From contig JAALGZ010000036.1 in the NCBI GenBank assembly GCA_015227615.1, positions 1 through 64,000 of the forward strand: a stretch of DNA of 64,000 bases, read 5' to 3'. The DNA comes from Labyrinthula sp. Ha (taxonomy: Eukaryota; Sar; Bigyra; Labyrinthulida; Labyrinthulaceae). Shown here piece by piece: positions 48,234 through 59,076 of this stretch (its first letter is position 1; each line of letters opens with the position of its first letter). The position numbers and the translations under genes are program-made. The notes beneath the pieces are model-generated. The model saw nothing but the letters and a program-made list of their open reading frames with translations. It searched no databases and was not told the origin of the DNA.

Positions 48234-49571
48234 ATGATTCTTGATGCAGATCATCCAGGTCCAAACTTACACACGTCAAGAAAATTTCTTATCAACGACT
48301 TAAAGGCAAAATGTATGGAACTGAGTCATGCTTCAAATATGAATGTTTTTCCAGGCTCTCAACCCGTATCTTTGTTGAAGACTCATCTGCATAAACTAAG
48401 AACAGAGGATTATTACGTTTGCGAAAAGACAGACGGTGTAAGATACTTACTGCTTATATTCAAACATTCTTCTTCAGAAACGCCTTTTTTTCTTATAGAT
48501 CGAAAATATAATTTTATTCCTGTTAAGGGTTTCAATCCTCTATTCGAGAAGAATCCTAATCTTTTGACTCTTTTGAACAACTCGCTTCTTGATGGTGAGT
48601 TAGTGGTGGACGAGTTCTCTTCTTCTAATGGAGAAGTAGAAAAAGAAAGCTATTTTATGATTTTTGATTGTATAAATATCCGAGGATCTTACGTTGGAAA
48701 CTCAAGTCTTAGGGATCGCTTGAAAATCGCGCAAGGGGAATTTATTTTCCTGATGAACAACGCAATGCAAGAATATACTAAGAAGAACAAAGTAGATTAT
48801 CCTTTTTTCATTTCTTTGAAACACATGTACAAAAAGGAAGATGTCGGTTTTGCTTTAGATAAAGTTCTGGATAATCTAGAACATGAAAACGACGGGCTAA
48901 TATTCACAGAAAATAACCTTCCTTTCATTATTGGGACCTGCGAGGGAATTTTAAAGTGGAAACCTATAGAACTTAATACTGTTGACTTTCAACTTCAAAC
49001 GGAGTGGCTCTTTTCTTCTCCATCTATCGATTCAGCTTCATCTGTTTCTCATCCAAATCAAAATTTATTTTTCTTTAACGATCAAATATTGAAAAGTAGT
49101 TCTACTACGGAATTTATTTCTTATAAGGAACTTATGCAAATAAACTTGGTAGAGGAAGAAAAAGTTAAAAAGTTTCGATATTGCAAGTTAATGTGTGGAG
49201 TTAAAGGAACTCCCACTGAGTATGACTATATTTATCTTGATGAAAAGACACATGAAAAGTTCCTAACCAAATACAAAGGAAATCCGATTGTTGTAGAGTG
49301 TTGTTTAAGACAAGGTGCTCCACGGATATCCTTAAAGAAAGATCCAGATGCGAATACTTCAGATATTGATGTAGGAGAAAAGGTTACTTCCTGGGAAGAT
49401 GTTAAGATTAAAGGTTCTGGTGGTTGGGAAATTCTACGGGTGAGAGAAGACAAGAATTTAGGTAATGATATAAGAACAGTGCGTAATGTTATGAAAAGCA
49501 TTGAAGCCAATATACAACCTGAAGACTTGAAAAAACTTTGTGGAGTTCCAGTAAATAAATATGCGTTCTAA
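48234..49571 (+). CDS. mRNA capping enzyme, guanylyltransferase (GTP:RNA GMP transferase)
   Basis: An intronless 445-codon gene. Motif I is CEKTDGVRYLLLI, with Lys65 as the GMP-accepting nucleophile in KTDG. Motif III is FFLIDRKYNF, motif IV LLDGELVVDE, motif V region NDGLIFTEN followed by ILKWKP, and motif VI near the C-terminus in WEILRVREDK...DIRTV within the OB fold. These are all the hallmark motifs of the covalent nucleotidyltransferase capping family, in order. It transfers GMP to the diphosphate 5' end of nascent mRNA in the nucleus. No RNA triphosphatase domain is fused, so a separate protein must supply that step, as in yeasts and many protists. It is convergent with the flavoprotein gene, with only 19 bp between stop codons. 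Confidence 0.92.
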   Translation: MILDADHPGPNLHTSRKFLINDLKAKCMELSHASNMNVFPGSQPVSLLKTHLHKLRTEDYYVCEKTDGVRYLLLIFKHSSSETPFFLIDRKYNFIPVKGFNPLFEKNPNLLTLLNNSLLDGELVVDEFSSSNGEVEKESYFMIFDCINIRGSYVGNSSLRDRLKIAQGEFIFLMNNAMQEYTKKNKVDYPFFISLKHMYKKEDVGFALDKVLDNLEHENDGLIFTENNLPFIIGTCEGILKWKPIELNTVDFQLQTEWLFSSPSIDSASSVSHPNQNLFFFNDQILKSSSTTEFISYKELMQINLVEEEKVKKFRYCKLMCGVKGTPTEYDYIYLDEKTHEKFLTKYKGNPIVVECCLRQGAPRISLKKDPDANTSDIDVGEKVTSWEDVKIKGSGGWEILRVREDKNLGNDIRTVRNVMKSIEANIQPEDLKKLCGVPVNKYAF

Positions 49572-49590
49572 TTCTAGGGTCAATAAAATA

Positions 49591-51241
49591 TTAAAAATCA
49601 AACTCATCCTTGAAGAAAACTGGTTTATGACCTTTTCTCCATTCTGACGCTTGCTCTTTATTTTTTACCATCTCTAAGAGTCGATCTCTTTCAGCATCCT
49701 TTGGTGAAAGCAATATGCCTCCAGTAACTTCACCAACTCGATTAGAAAAAAGAACACCCTTTGAAGACAAATCATATGCAGCGAAGTTACCATAAAAACT
49801 TTCATTCATTCTGGCATTATCTTTTTCAACAAGAGCAAATACTCTAAGAAACTTTTGCTGTCCAGGTAAAGGTAAAAACATACCAAATCTTACATTTTCA
49901 TAAACAGCCACCTTTAAATCTTTCTTTCTTCTATCAGGGCTAAAAACTAACTTTGTGCAAAAACGTACTTTTTCTTATTGAAGAGATCAACCAGAGCGTT
50001 GAACATAGCTATTGATCCCGAATATCTAGCAAAATCAACGTGCTCAAACCTTTCCAATCTACGCTTATGTGGCATACTTATCACATCCCCCGCTCCAAAA
50101 ACAACAGGATCACTGCTTCTCAAAAATCGATCAACAGCAACTCCTGCATTAACCATCTTCCCGCTTAGGTCATCAAACTCAAGCTGGTCTTTAACCAACT
50201 CTGTATTCAGAACTATTCCTATTCCAACAACAGCGACATCAGCTTCAATTTTTTCTCCAGTTTCAAGCGTTGCATGAGTTAAACTGTTTTTCTTTCCTAT
50301 ACTTAATTTATTCTAGAGGAAATACCTTTGAAGCTCTTAACGGTTCGCCTATGGATAATTTTAATATCGTAATGTTCATTAATAAAACGAGTTAACCATT
50401 GACTTATTTCAAGAGGAAAGTCACCAGGAAGAACATAATCATCCATAAAAACCAACGTAACTTCAATAGTTTTATGTAAGCTAAATCCAATAGCAGCCTC
50501 TAGTCCTAAATATCCTCCACCAACAATCAAGACCTTCAATTTCTTAGGTTTGCGAATTTTAGTGCTGCGGAGAAAGTTTTTCTTGTTATAGAGATCAACA
50601 AGCGTTTTCTGAATCTTGACAATGTCTTTAAAATCCCGTGCTGTAAATACATTATCTAGAATTTCATCCTCGGAGAAAACAGAAGTAAATAATGGTCGTG
50701 CTCCAGTCGCGTAAATTAATCTTTCATAGTGAATCTTCAAAGTATCTCTTGTTTCTAAATTCCTTGCTGTAACTACTTGATCTTCAATTTCAATATGAAC
50801 TACTTCAAACCCAAGGAAAAGTTCAATTTGATTTTTCTTATACCATTCTTTACTTTGAAGTTCTTCTTTTACAGGACTATTAAGGTTCTTAGAAGCAGGT
50901 GTATACCACTCTTGTATAGACAGCTTTGGGATAAATTGTTCATTTTTATTACCTGGCCATAGCATGGACTTTGTTAGCACCGCGCGTTCATATGGAGGTA
51001 TATTTTCAGCTGACACTAACCCGCAAAAAAAACTTTCATATTCTAATTTACCACTTTTTCTAAGTTCTTCGGAATACACTTTTTTCCATTTAAATAACTC
51101 TGGATCTTCCTTCAAGGCCTGAACAAAGCTCCTGCTAGCATATCCACCTGATACCCCGCCACCTAGAACTAGTATTGAACAATGAACTTCTCTTGCTTCT
51201 TTTTCATCAAAGAAAAGGGATGCTGTATTCACTAGAGACAT
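49591..51241 (-). CDS. Monodehydroascorbate-reductase-like FAD/NAD(P) oxidoreductase, 3 exons
   Basis: Exons 50326-51241, 49969-50296 and 49591-49939 are joined across two 29-nt introns (50297-50325 and 49940-49968), giving 530 aa. Features in order: the FAD Rossmann motif ILVLGGGVSGG (27-33); PPYERAVLTKSMLWP (82-96), very like PYERPALSKGYLFP of monodehydroascorbate reductases; ATGARP; the NAD(P) Rossmann motif VLIVGGGYLG (241-246); VVFGAGDV, the second FAD contact; and RFEHVDFARYSG, matching the RVEHVDHARKSA segment of the family. The family reduces monodehydroascorbate with NAD(P)H; AIF-type or ferredoxin-reductase-like roles are the alternatives. No clear targeting peptide. Without splicing, stops fall inside both introns. 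Confidence 0.85.
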
Positions 51242-54200
51242 TTGCTTAAATTTGTATTAGCTAGCTTTGCTTGCGTTATTTATGTTGGAGCACTATTTAT
51301 TCGTTGCCTTTGATATATGTCGGTTAAGTTATGAGGATACAGCCTCACATGTGATTGGGTAACGAAAACGGGGAACCAGGCACGAGTTTTGTCTCGATTG
51401 GACATCGGTACCGTTACAGATATAACGTTATTTAGTTATCACGATATTATATATTTACAATTAGATACTGAAGATTTGCTCCATTTGAGAATCTTACGTA
51501 ATATTGATACAGAAATCAGATATCAACAGACGGTTATCCCATTCAGGTTCAAATTCCGGTGTTATCTCGGTAACTTAGCAGAAATTACATTTTCAGTTAC
51601 CCGTTGGCCATTGACTATTTTAGAGCCCGGGTATTATTAATTAAGAAAAGTAATACATCGTTAGTCTACTAGAGAAAGAAGAAATAGAGTTCACTTTGGT
51701 TTATAAGTGAAGCACAGGCAGGTTCTGTTTGTTTACTAAGGTAAGACAGAGAAGTTTAAGTTCATAAGGGAGTTAATTGAATACCTAACCTAACTCTACG
51801 ACGGGGATCGAACTACTCTTAAGAGCTAGAGACAAGGCTATTTTGTATAGTAGTGTTTTGTCTATTAAACCTTCCGCAACGTTCAAGTTAGGGATCATAC
51901 TTTGGTTGATTCATTAATAGGGTTGCTTGAAATTGATTTGCAAAACTATATATTCGTGTCCTATTCCATCTTTTCTCAAGCTCTGTCCATACAGCTACAC
52001 TCTATAATTAGAGTAAAGATGAAAAAATTGTGGAATAGAATGTTGAAATCACACGTGTTTGTGGCTCACGCCATTAAGGTGTTTTCAATCCTTAGTTACC
52101 TTGTTTTAGTGGTATCATACATTTCCTGTATATGTTCTACAAGGTAGTTACGTTGTATGGTGTGATGGGCTCCTCTGGTTAAATTAGTTTCTTCTCTCTA
52201 TATCCTGTTTGTTCTTTCCGATTATGTATGACTCTATTTAAGCTATATTAAGATTAAAGTGCGCAAGGAAGCTGCTTCTTTTGGTGAAAATGTGTGCCCT
52301 TGTGGTTTTTATTGGTTCAGCTTTATCTTGTGGCATGTTGGAAGTGTTTATTGAATGCCGTCAACCTCCAGTTCAGTTTTCCACTTTTTCTCCTAGTGTA
52401 TACGGTCTTGTGGTCAAATCAAGTGTTTTAGATATTTTCTCCTTGTGTTCTATTTACTATTTGGATAATAGACCTTTCGCGGAATGGCTATGTCCCACTC
52501 CATGAAGTGACTTCATTGTTTTTCTCAGTTGCTGAGCATAGTTTGCATTATTAATTCCTCTACCTTCTCTCAGCATCTTCACGTTGCTTCAGCCACTAGA
52601 AGTAAGATTTTGTTTGGTATTTGTTGTGTCAAAAAGGTTCTGATGTTGTATCTTGGACGGAGCATTGATTATAGTGGGATAGTCTACCTTCTTTCCTTTA
52701 TTTCTTATTCGTTGCCTGCATGCTGTTTCCCCTTCGAATTTGTTCTAGCTTCTTAGATCTCATTTTCTGCAACTCCAGATTCAATTCCTCTTGTTTCATG
52801 GATTGGGATGCCATGAACTGGGGTGCTTCATATACTTTTGCTTGTTCTACCAATATATAGTTTTCTAGCCATGTCGGCAATGGTCTACTTTATTACCCCA
52901 GTGGGAAGACTCTTGCATCCACATTGGCACATCTTAAACCAGAGAAGTAAGAAAAATGAATACATTTCATCTAATTATGAAGCCATTAAATATTGAACAA
53001 CAAATACAAAATAGGGGAAAATAAAGAACCAATACATTCAAAGCCAGCGAACATACTATGAAGAGTGGATCTACAGTAGAACCTGAATCAGAAAAAGTAA
53101 ATTGTACATGGAAGTAATGTTTTATAAAAAATTTAGTAAAGTTTACTTATTTAATAGTGGATGAAACATCTTTGTATAGAGTTACAAGACCTAATCCAAG
53201 GAAGGCCTTTTCAGTAGAGTTTATGTAATAAGGACACTGAGAAATTAAAATAGAACTGCTGTTTAGCGAGGTGTTATAAATACTTTGTTCATCAAATAGC
53301 AGAAACGTGTCCTTGATAGAGAACAATGCTAATTTAACTGAGGTTTGCTATAGGAAAAAGTATCTCGTATGAATAATGGTACGGACATGGAATAGTTTTA
53401 ACCAGTACAGCTATTGATTATGAACAAATAATACTCACAGAAAGGTAAGTTCATTTAATCTCCTGCTATAAGTTTCTAGGACATATGTGATGCAGCTAGC
53501 ATGGAATACTAGGTACTAATATTATGCACACATCTGTCAACACATTTATCTATTGACTTTTGAAACAGAGGAGTTATCTCGTTGAAATGTTTCTACTGTA
53601 GTTAAAGAATACATTATAGTTTTAAACATGAATCCGATTTTTAATGCTCCTCATACTTTATTGCGATTTGAATATGCATTACAATGTAATTTATAACAAT
53701 ATATCTAACCTGCACTCATATTGCGCTTCCATTGCTTGTGGCGAGATTTCCATGGTCATTTACGTCATATCACTCAGAAAGCATTCTATGCTACATAGTT
53801 TAATTTTCCTGAGGAAATTTATTGTGCTCAATATATATATTATCGATTTTTGTTAAATCATCTCAGTTGATGTTATAGAAAGATAATATATTTGGTATGG
53901 TACAATATATGGGTTCATTTTTCTTACATTAAAGTGTGGATATGAACTTCCACTTTCTATCGGCACAGAAGTCCAATACTGTAAATACACATTTAGCATA
54001 AACGTAGGCAATATTCTTTCTTTTTCTTCACTTGATGAACAAAATTTTCTCAAAAAAAAGTAGCTTATAAGCTATAAAAAAGCAAAAATGATTTCTATGT
54101 TATGAGTTCAACATGAAAAGAAAAACAAATATTGCTTTGTCCAACTTCTACAATATTATCTAAAGACGGGTGGGCCGTTCATGAAATGGCATTTTCATGG

Positions 54201-57200
54201 TTTTATTATAAATTGTGTGTTATTGTAGAGTCTTTCAGTCTAAAATAAATTTTAGGATATGGAAGCAGAGGAGAATGTGGTAGATGAATAAACTTGGATG
54301 AGGAGGTCTGTTTGTGCTAAGACTAATAGTCGAGGGACAAAATGTGGTAACCTGTTGCTAGCTTCCGTTACATGATATGAATACTAAATCTAATCTCCAT
54401 CCTTCTTGGGAATCGCACTTCAACCACTTTTTATATGATCTTGATTGTTCCACCACAAACTTTCAACCCAAGTATCATGCAATATATATTTTCCTGCCCT
54501 TTTACAGATTTTCTTCCAAGCTTCATGACACATTTCGACTTCCTCGCAAAACATCATACATTCTGGAAGTGGCATGGCACAATTTCTCTTAGGTGTTCTT
54601 GTAAAACTTACTGATTTAATTGAAGGTATATTTATCTAAGAATAAACTACCCGTAGACAGTAATTTATTGCTACCAAACACTCGTACAATCGCTTGTACA
54701 GTAAATGGTCCTGGTATTACCACCCATGTATCAATTTTTTTTTGTTAAAATACATCCCTCTTTGTTGACATTATAACTGTGGGTACAATGAAAGAACAGA
54801 AAATTCCGGAATTTATAGCAACCATAGCTTTCTTCTTATTGACTTTCGTATTCATCTGGATGGCATAAAGTTATGTTAAAGTTGAAAAAGTTCAGTTAGA
54901 ATAATGACAGATGTTCCAAATATCCAATAATGGCATATCTATTCAAGGTTTCTTCTTTGTGGCAGGTTTACCAAAACTTATGCCTCCAAGCTCATCTTAA
55001 TTATTCTTTCTTTTTTAAAGTGAACCTGTGTTACATATTCAACTCATCCTTATTTTATATAGTTAGTTAGCCTATAAATCGCTTCTAATTTGAGGACCAT
55101 TAGATATACATTCTTCTTAAAGACTGGTGGTTTGATTTTCCTGGTGGAGTATCACAGTGCAAAAATCTCGAGTCATTTAAATTAGGTTAAAACATATACA
55201 CTTATTTATAAAAATATATTGGAAGTATTGACTAACCTTTTTTGGTTCTTCCTAATAAGTTAGAGATTAGGTTCTTTAACTCATCATCTGTCACAATAGC
55301 CTATTTTCGTTTATAATGCCATTTATTTTATAAATTAAACAGTCTCAGAACTATAAGTTTATTTCTGAAAGTCTAACATATACTTAAATTAAGATCCGGA
55401 GAACTAACATGAAATGACGCACTTTTAACAAATTTTACAGTACCTTTCAACCATTTGTGATAAAAACCTCTACAAACTAAATAATAAGTTAATAAGCGTC
55501 ACTAACAAAATCCAGCGAGAGGTCAGTTGTCTTTGTACTGTATTCAAAACTTGACTTTCGCTAAAAGGCACTTCAGTTGGAACCATGGTAAAAGAATTAC
55601 GTCTTCTATCTCTAGGTGGTATCTTTGATTGAGTGCCATCTTATTGTTTTTCTTTATGCTAGTTTTAAGGCACTTGAAATAACAAAAAACTTAATTTTAC
55701 CTTTCTATTATTATGTTATTCCTGTACAGCTTTAGCAATCTTCTACATTTGAAATATTTTATTCCTCAACTTATTGCCTTGTTTTTATTCGTTTCCTTAA
55801 GCGTTTTGTTTCCTTCAGGGGCTTTTTACATTTTGCGATAGAGAAGTTGATTTGAAAAAAAACTGAGAAAGGCCCACTAAAGGGTTATATACTTAGTTGA
55901 AATGTGTTGTCAATAATTTGAAGGTGTTGAATCATCGTAAAATAATCTGGTGTAAATTCTTGGGTATATTCTTTAATATTTCATGCTTTTCCGTTTATGG
56001 GCACAGTGATCTACACAGTGTAGAACAACTAAGTACTTATTATTAGCCATGTCAACTTTGATATTACCATTAAGTGTGTATATTCCCTAAGAAATACAAA
56101 AAAGACTTTGACCTTCGGTTCTTAGCAGTAATATCATTTTCGGCTCTATTTCTCCCTTTGGATTTACAAAAATGAATATATTTCCCTATTTAGAAATTTT
56201 ATAGTGAAACTTGTGTTAACAACTAGCATCTCATCTGATGAAGATACCTATTATTCTCTACTCTTACACTGCGATGGATATGTTTCCTTTAGAATAAAAT
56301 CATTCCTTGCTGATAATTTTTGAGCATTTGAGCTGTCTTTCTCATTTTGGCTCTCACTTGCTTATTTGTTTTATTATTTCACCAAAAAATAAGAAAAAAA
56401 TCCATTGCAATCAGTTATCGGCTTTGTATGCAGTAAATATTAGTTTGGTTACAGCACCAAGCGAATTAATATTTCAAACAATCAGCTATTGAGATCCCAA
56501 CACTGGTTTGTGTGTGGTACCCTAACATACAACAGTTAGAATATATGCAGCCAGCAAAGGAAAATTTATATTTAGAATCCAATTTATTAACCTAGTCTGA
56601 TATTAACATAATTTCATAGTCACTGAAATCAACATCTCATTGGAAAACAACTATAAAAAAAAACTTTGGAAGTGAGAAATACTCAGACAGCCTAATAATA
56701 TACTATATAAGCTGCTACAAATATCTAAAATAAACTAATTCTCTGGAATTATTTCAATAGCTTTCTACTAAAACAACTTTTGAGCTAATTGATTTAACCG
56801 TTATACGGTACCTGAAACTGAGAAGTCTACATATATTTTAAGGTGCCAAAACTGATTGCCATACAAACAATTTAGAAGCTGTTGAGTTAGCAGTGTTATA
56901 TGACAGAGCATAACCTAGCCTGTAGACTTGCTTCTAATCTCTGACAAGACGAGAATGCTTTGTATGTTCCAAGATAGGTTTATAAAGAGACAGTGTCTAT
57001 ATTCTAAGAAAACGAAACTTTGCAAGTATTTCTTTGATGTTTTGTACAGAAAATATTGTGGCTTGTTTCATTTGACTATTTGGTCAGCCTAGGGAACAGA
57101 ATATGACTTATTGATATCTTATTTATGTTTTCTTGCTTATAATTTTCTTTTTGGCAATGTCTAATATTGATAAAATCAATTTAGTTGATTACAAAGAAAA

Positions 57201-59076
57201 AAATTAATAACATTACAATGTGGCGCTATATGGCAAACAAAAAATGCTTGGACCGTACATAAACCAAATAAAATAGAGATATTGCCGGGAAATGATCAGG
57301 AAGAGGAATACAACGTGGTCACATGAAACATTAATCCTTTTCACCTGATGAAAGAATAAAACTTTATTTTCTGGATATTATGTACAGAGCCAGGCGGCCC
57401 TACATCGTAATTCTAATCAATCGGTAATCAGAATAAGATCAGAAACAATTAATATGAGTTAATATCCCAATTTTCTAATTGTTAACCTAAGTAAAAACAT
57501 GTTTGAAGCAGTTATAGAAAAACTTTATCATGTCAGCAGCTTAGATGAGACTAATGCTTCAAGGAACTCTAAAATTTTTGTTTTAGCAGATACTGAGCTT
57601 CTTTGTGTATAGATTTTGTTCAATCAGTAGTAACGGTACCTGTTCTTATTTTACTTTAGCTTATCAATTCAAAATGATTATGTGTTCTTAGTCTGGATAG
57701 AATATGAACACCTAAATTGTGCCTTTGCGAGACGCTATCAATAACTTATAGTAAGTTTAAATCATCAACATTATCTATAGATTCAAGCACAATAGTAAAC
57801 ATTGGTGTTATAAGGCAGCAAACAGAAGCTGGTTCACTAATAAAGAGCTAACTAATCTCATTCAAGTAAGTTGGCTTTCAGGGTTTCATTATTTGCATAG
57901 AGTGGGAAAGATGAAATGTACGTAGCTGTTTTCGAGGCAATAACAAAGAGCCTAACGCTCAAGACACAGCTCCTAGGAGATTGTTAGAGACTTTGAGTAA
58001 TTCTAGGAAAATTGTTTCGCAACATCAACTGTACTATGAGAACATTACAAATACATTTATGTCGGCTGCTGTGCTATCAAACATACTAAACTTGTTACTG
58101 AAGTAACATCCAATACTAAGTTCTAGTGGGGCGAGATTATCCAGATAGACTTACTTGGTATGTCTTCTGTACAGAATGGCTCTGGGCAAGTATGATAAAA
58201 TAGTTCCAGACTCAAAGCAAAGTTTTTTACTTAAGAAAACTTCTTTCTTATATAGCGGTGCTTAACGGTTCATATATCGTATTTTTTCCAACGCTTAATG
58301 ACGTGGCGTTATGTCAATAGTAGTTTCTCTTTTCTGAACTAACTATTTACTCTGGGCATTAGTCTTAGGCTAACCTGTACTCTATGCAAAGCTGTAAGTT
58401 TCTTAAAAAACAATTATGTTAAGTTTACAACCCATGTATCCTATTAGAGCTAATGTTGCATTGAGCGCCATTTTCAGTACGAAGGCACATATCCCCTGAT
58501 TGCAGTATAAACTTCATTTTAATTTAAGCTATAAGTGTAGTAAATGCACATAAGAAGATCGTTCTGGAAATGAGTCTTCCAAAAGGGTTAGTCCTAATCA
58601 TACAACTGGAACCTTGACCGAAGCTTGTCTATGATAAGCATTATCTGCTATCCCCAGCAGACTTCATAAAACGTGCTCATGGTCATAGTCAAAGTTGTAT
58701 GCAAAGTCGATGAATAATAGTGAAATGGTTCGAAAACAGGGTATAGCTTAAGGTAATAGTGGCACATAATGTGCAAACAGTCTGAGGCTTTGAGTTATAT
58801 CAGGATTCCATTCAGTTGTAAATTTTTTAGCCAGCTAAGGTTTTTTCCATTAGAAAAAGTTTGGATGAAAAGTCGAAACAAAGTTCAAAATAAATTTAGA
58901 GCTGGACTACATTTGGCCATTAGCGAAAAAACAAAAGCTAACACGAATATGAAAACAATAAAAAAATAATCACCAAACATGCCTTAGTTTTCCTAAAATA
59001 CAATATGTTTAGTATAAAATGATGGAAACCAATAAAGTCTATCATTTATTAGGACAATAGCTACCATTGTTTAATA
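51242..59076. other. Gene-poor region, 7.8 kb
   Basis: AT-rich, without a recognisable gene. From about 51900 to 52870 the plus strand is strikingly T/C-rich with several short hydrophobic open frames (51902-52147, 52281-52505, 52529-52756) and a 60-codon minus-strand frame (52698-52880) rich in Glu, Gln and Lys. These may be remnants of an old gene. A tRNA-like word near 51790 does not fold into a cloverleaf. Confidence 0.5.

Noticed and set aside
51760-51880. tRNA-like word (minus strand AGTTCGATCCCC) near 51790
   Set aside because: The bases flanking the loop do not pair into a T stem, and no D or acceptor stem could be built.
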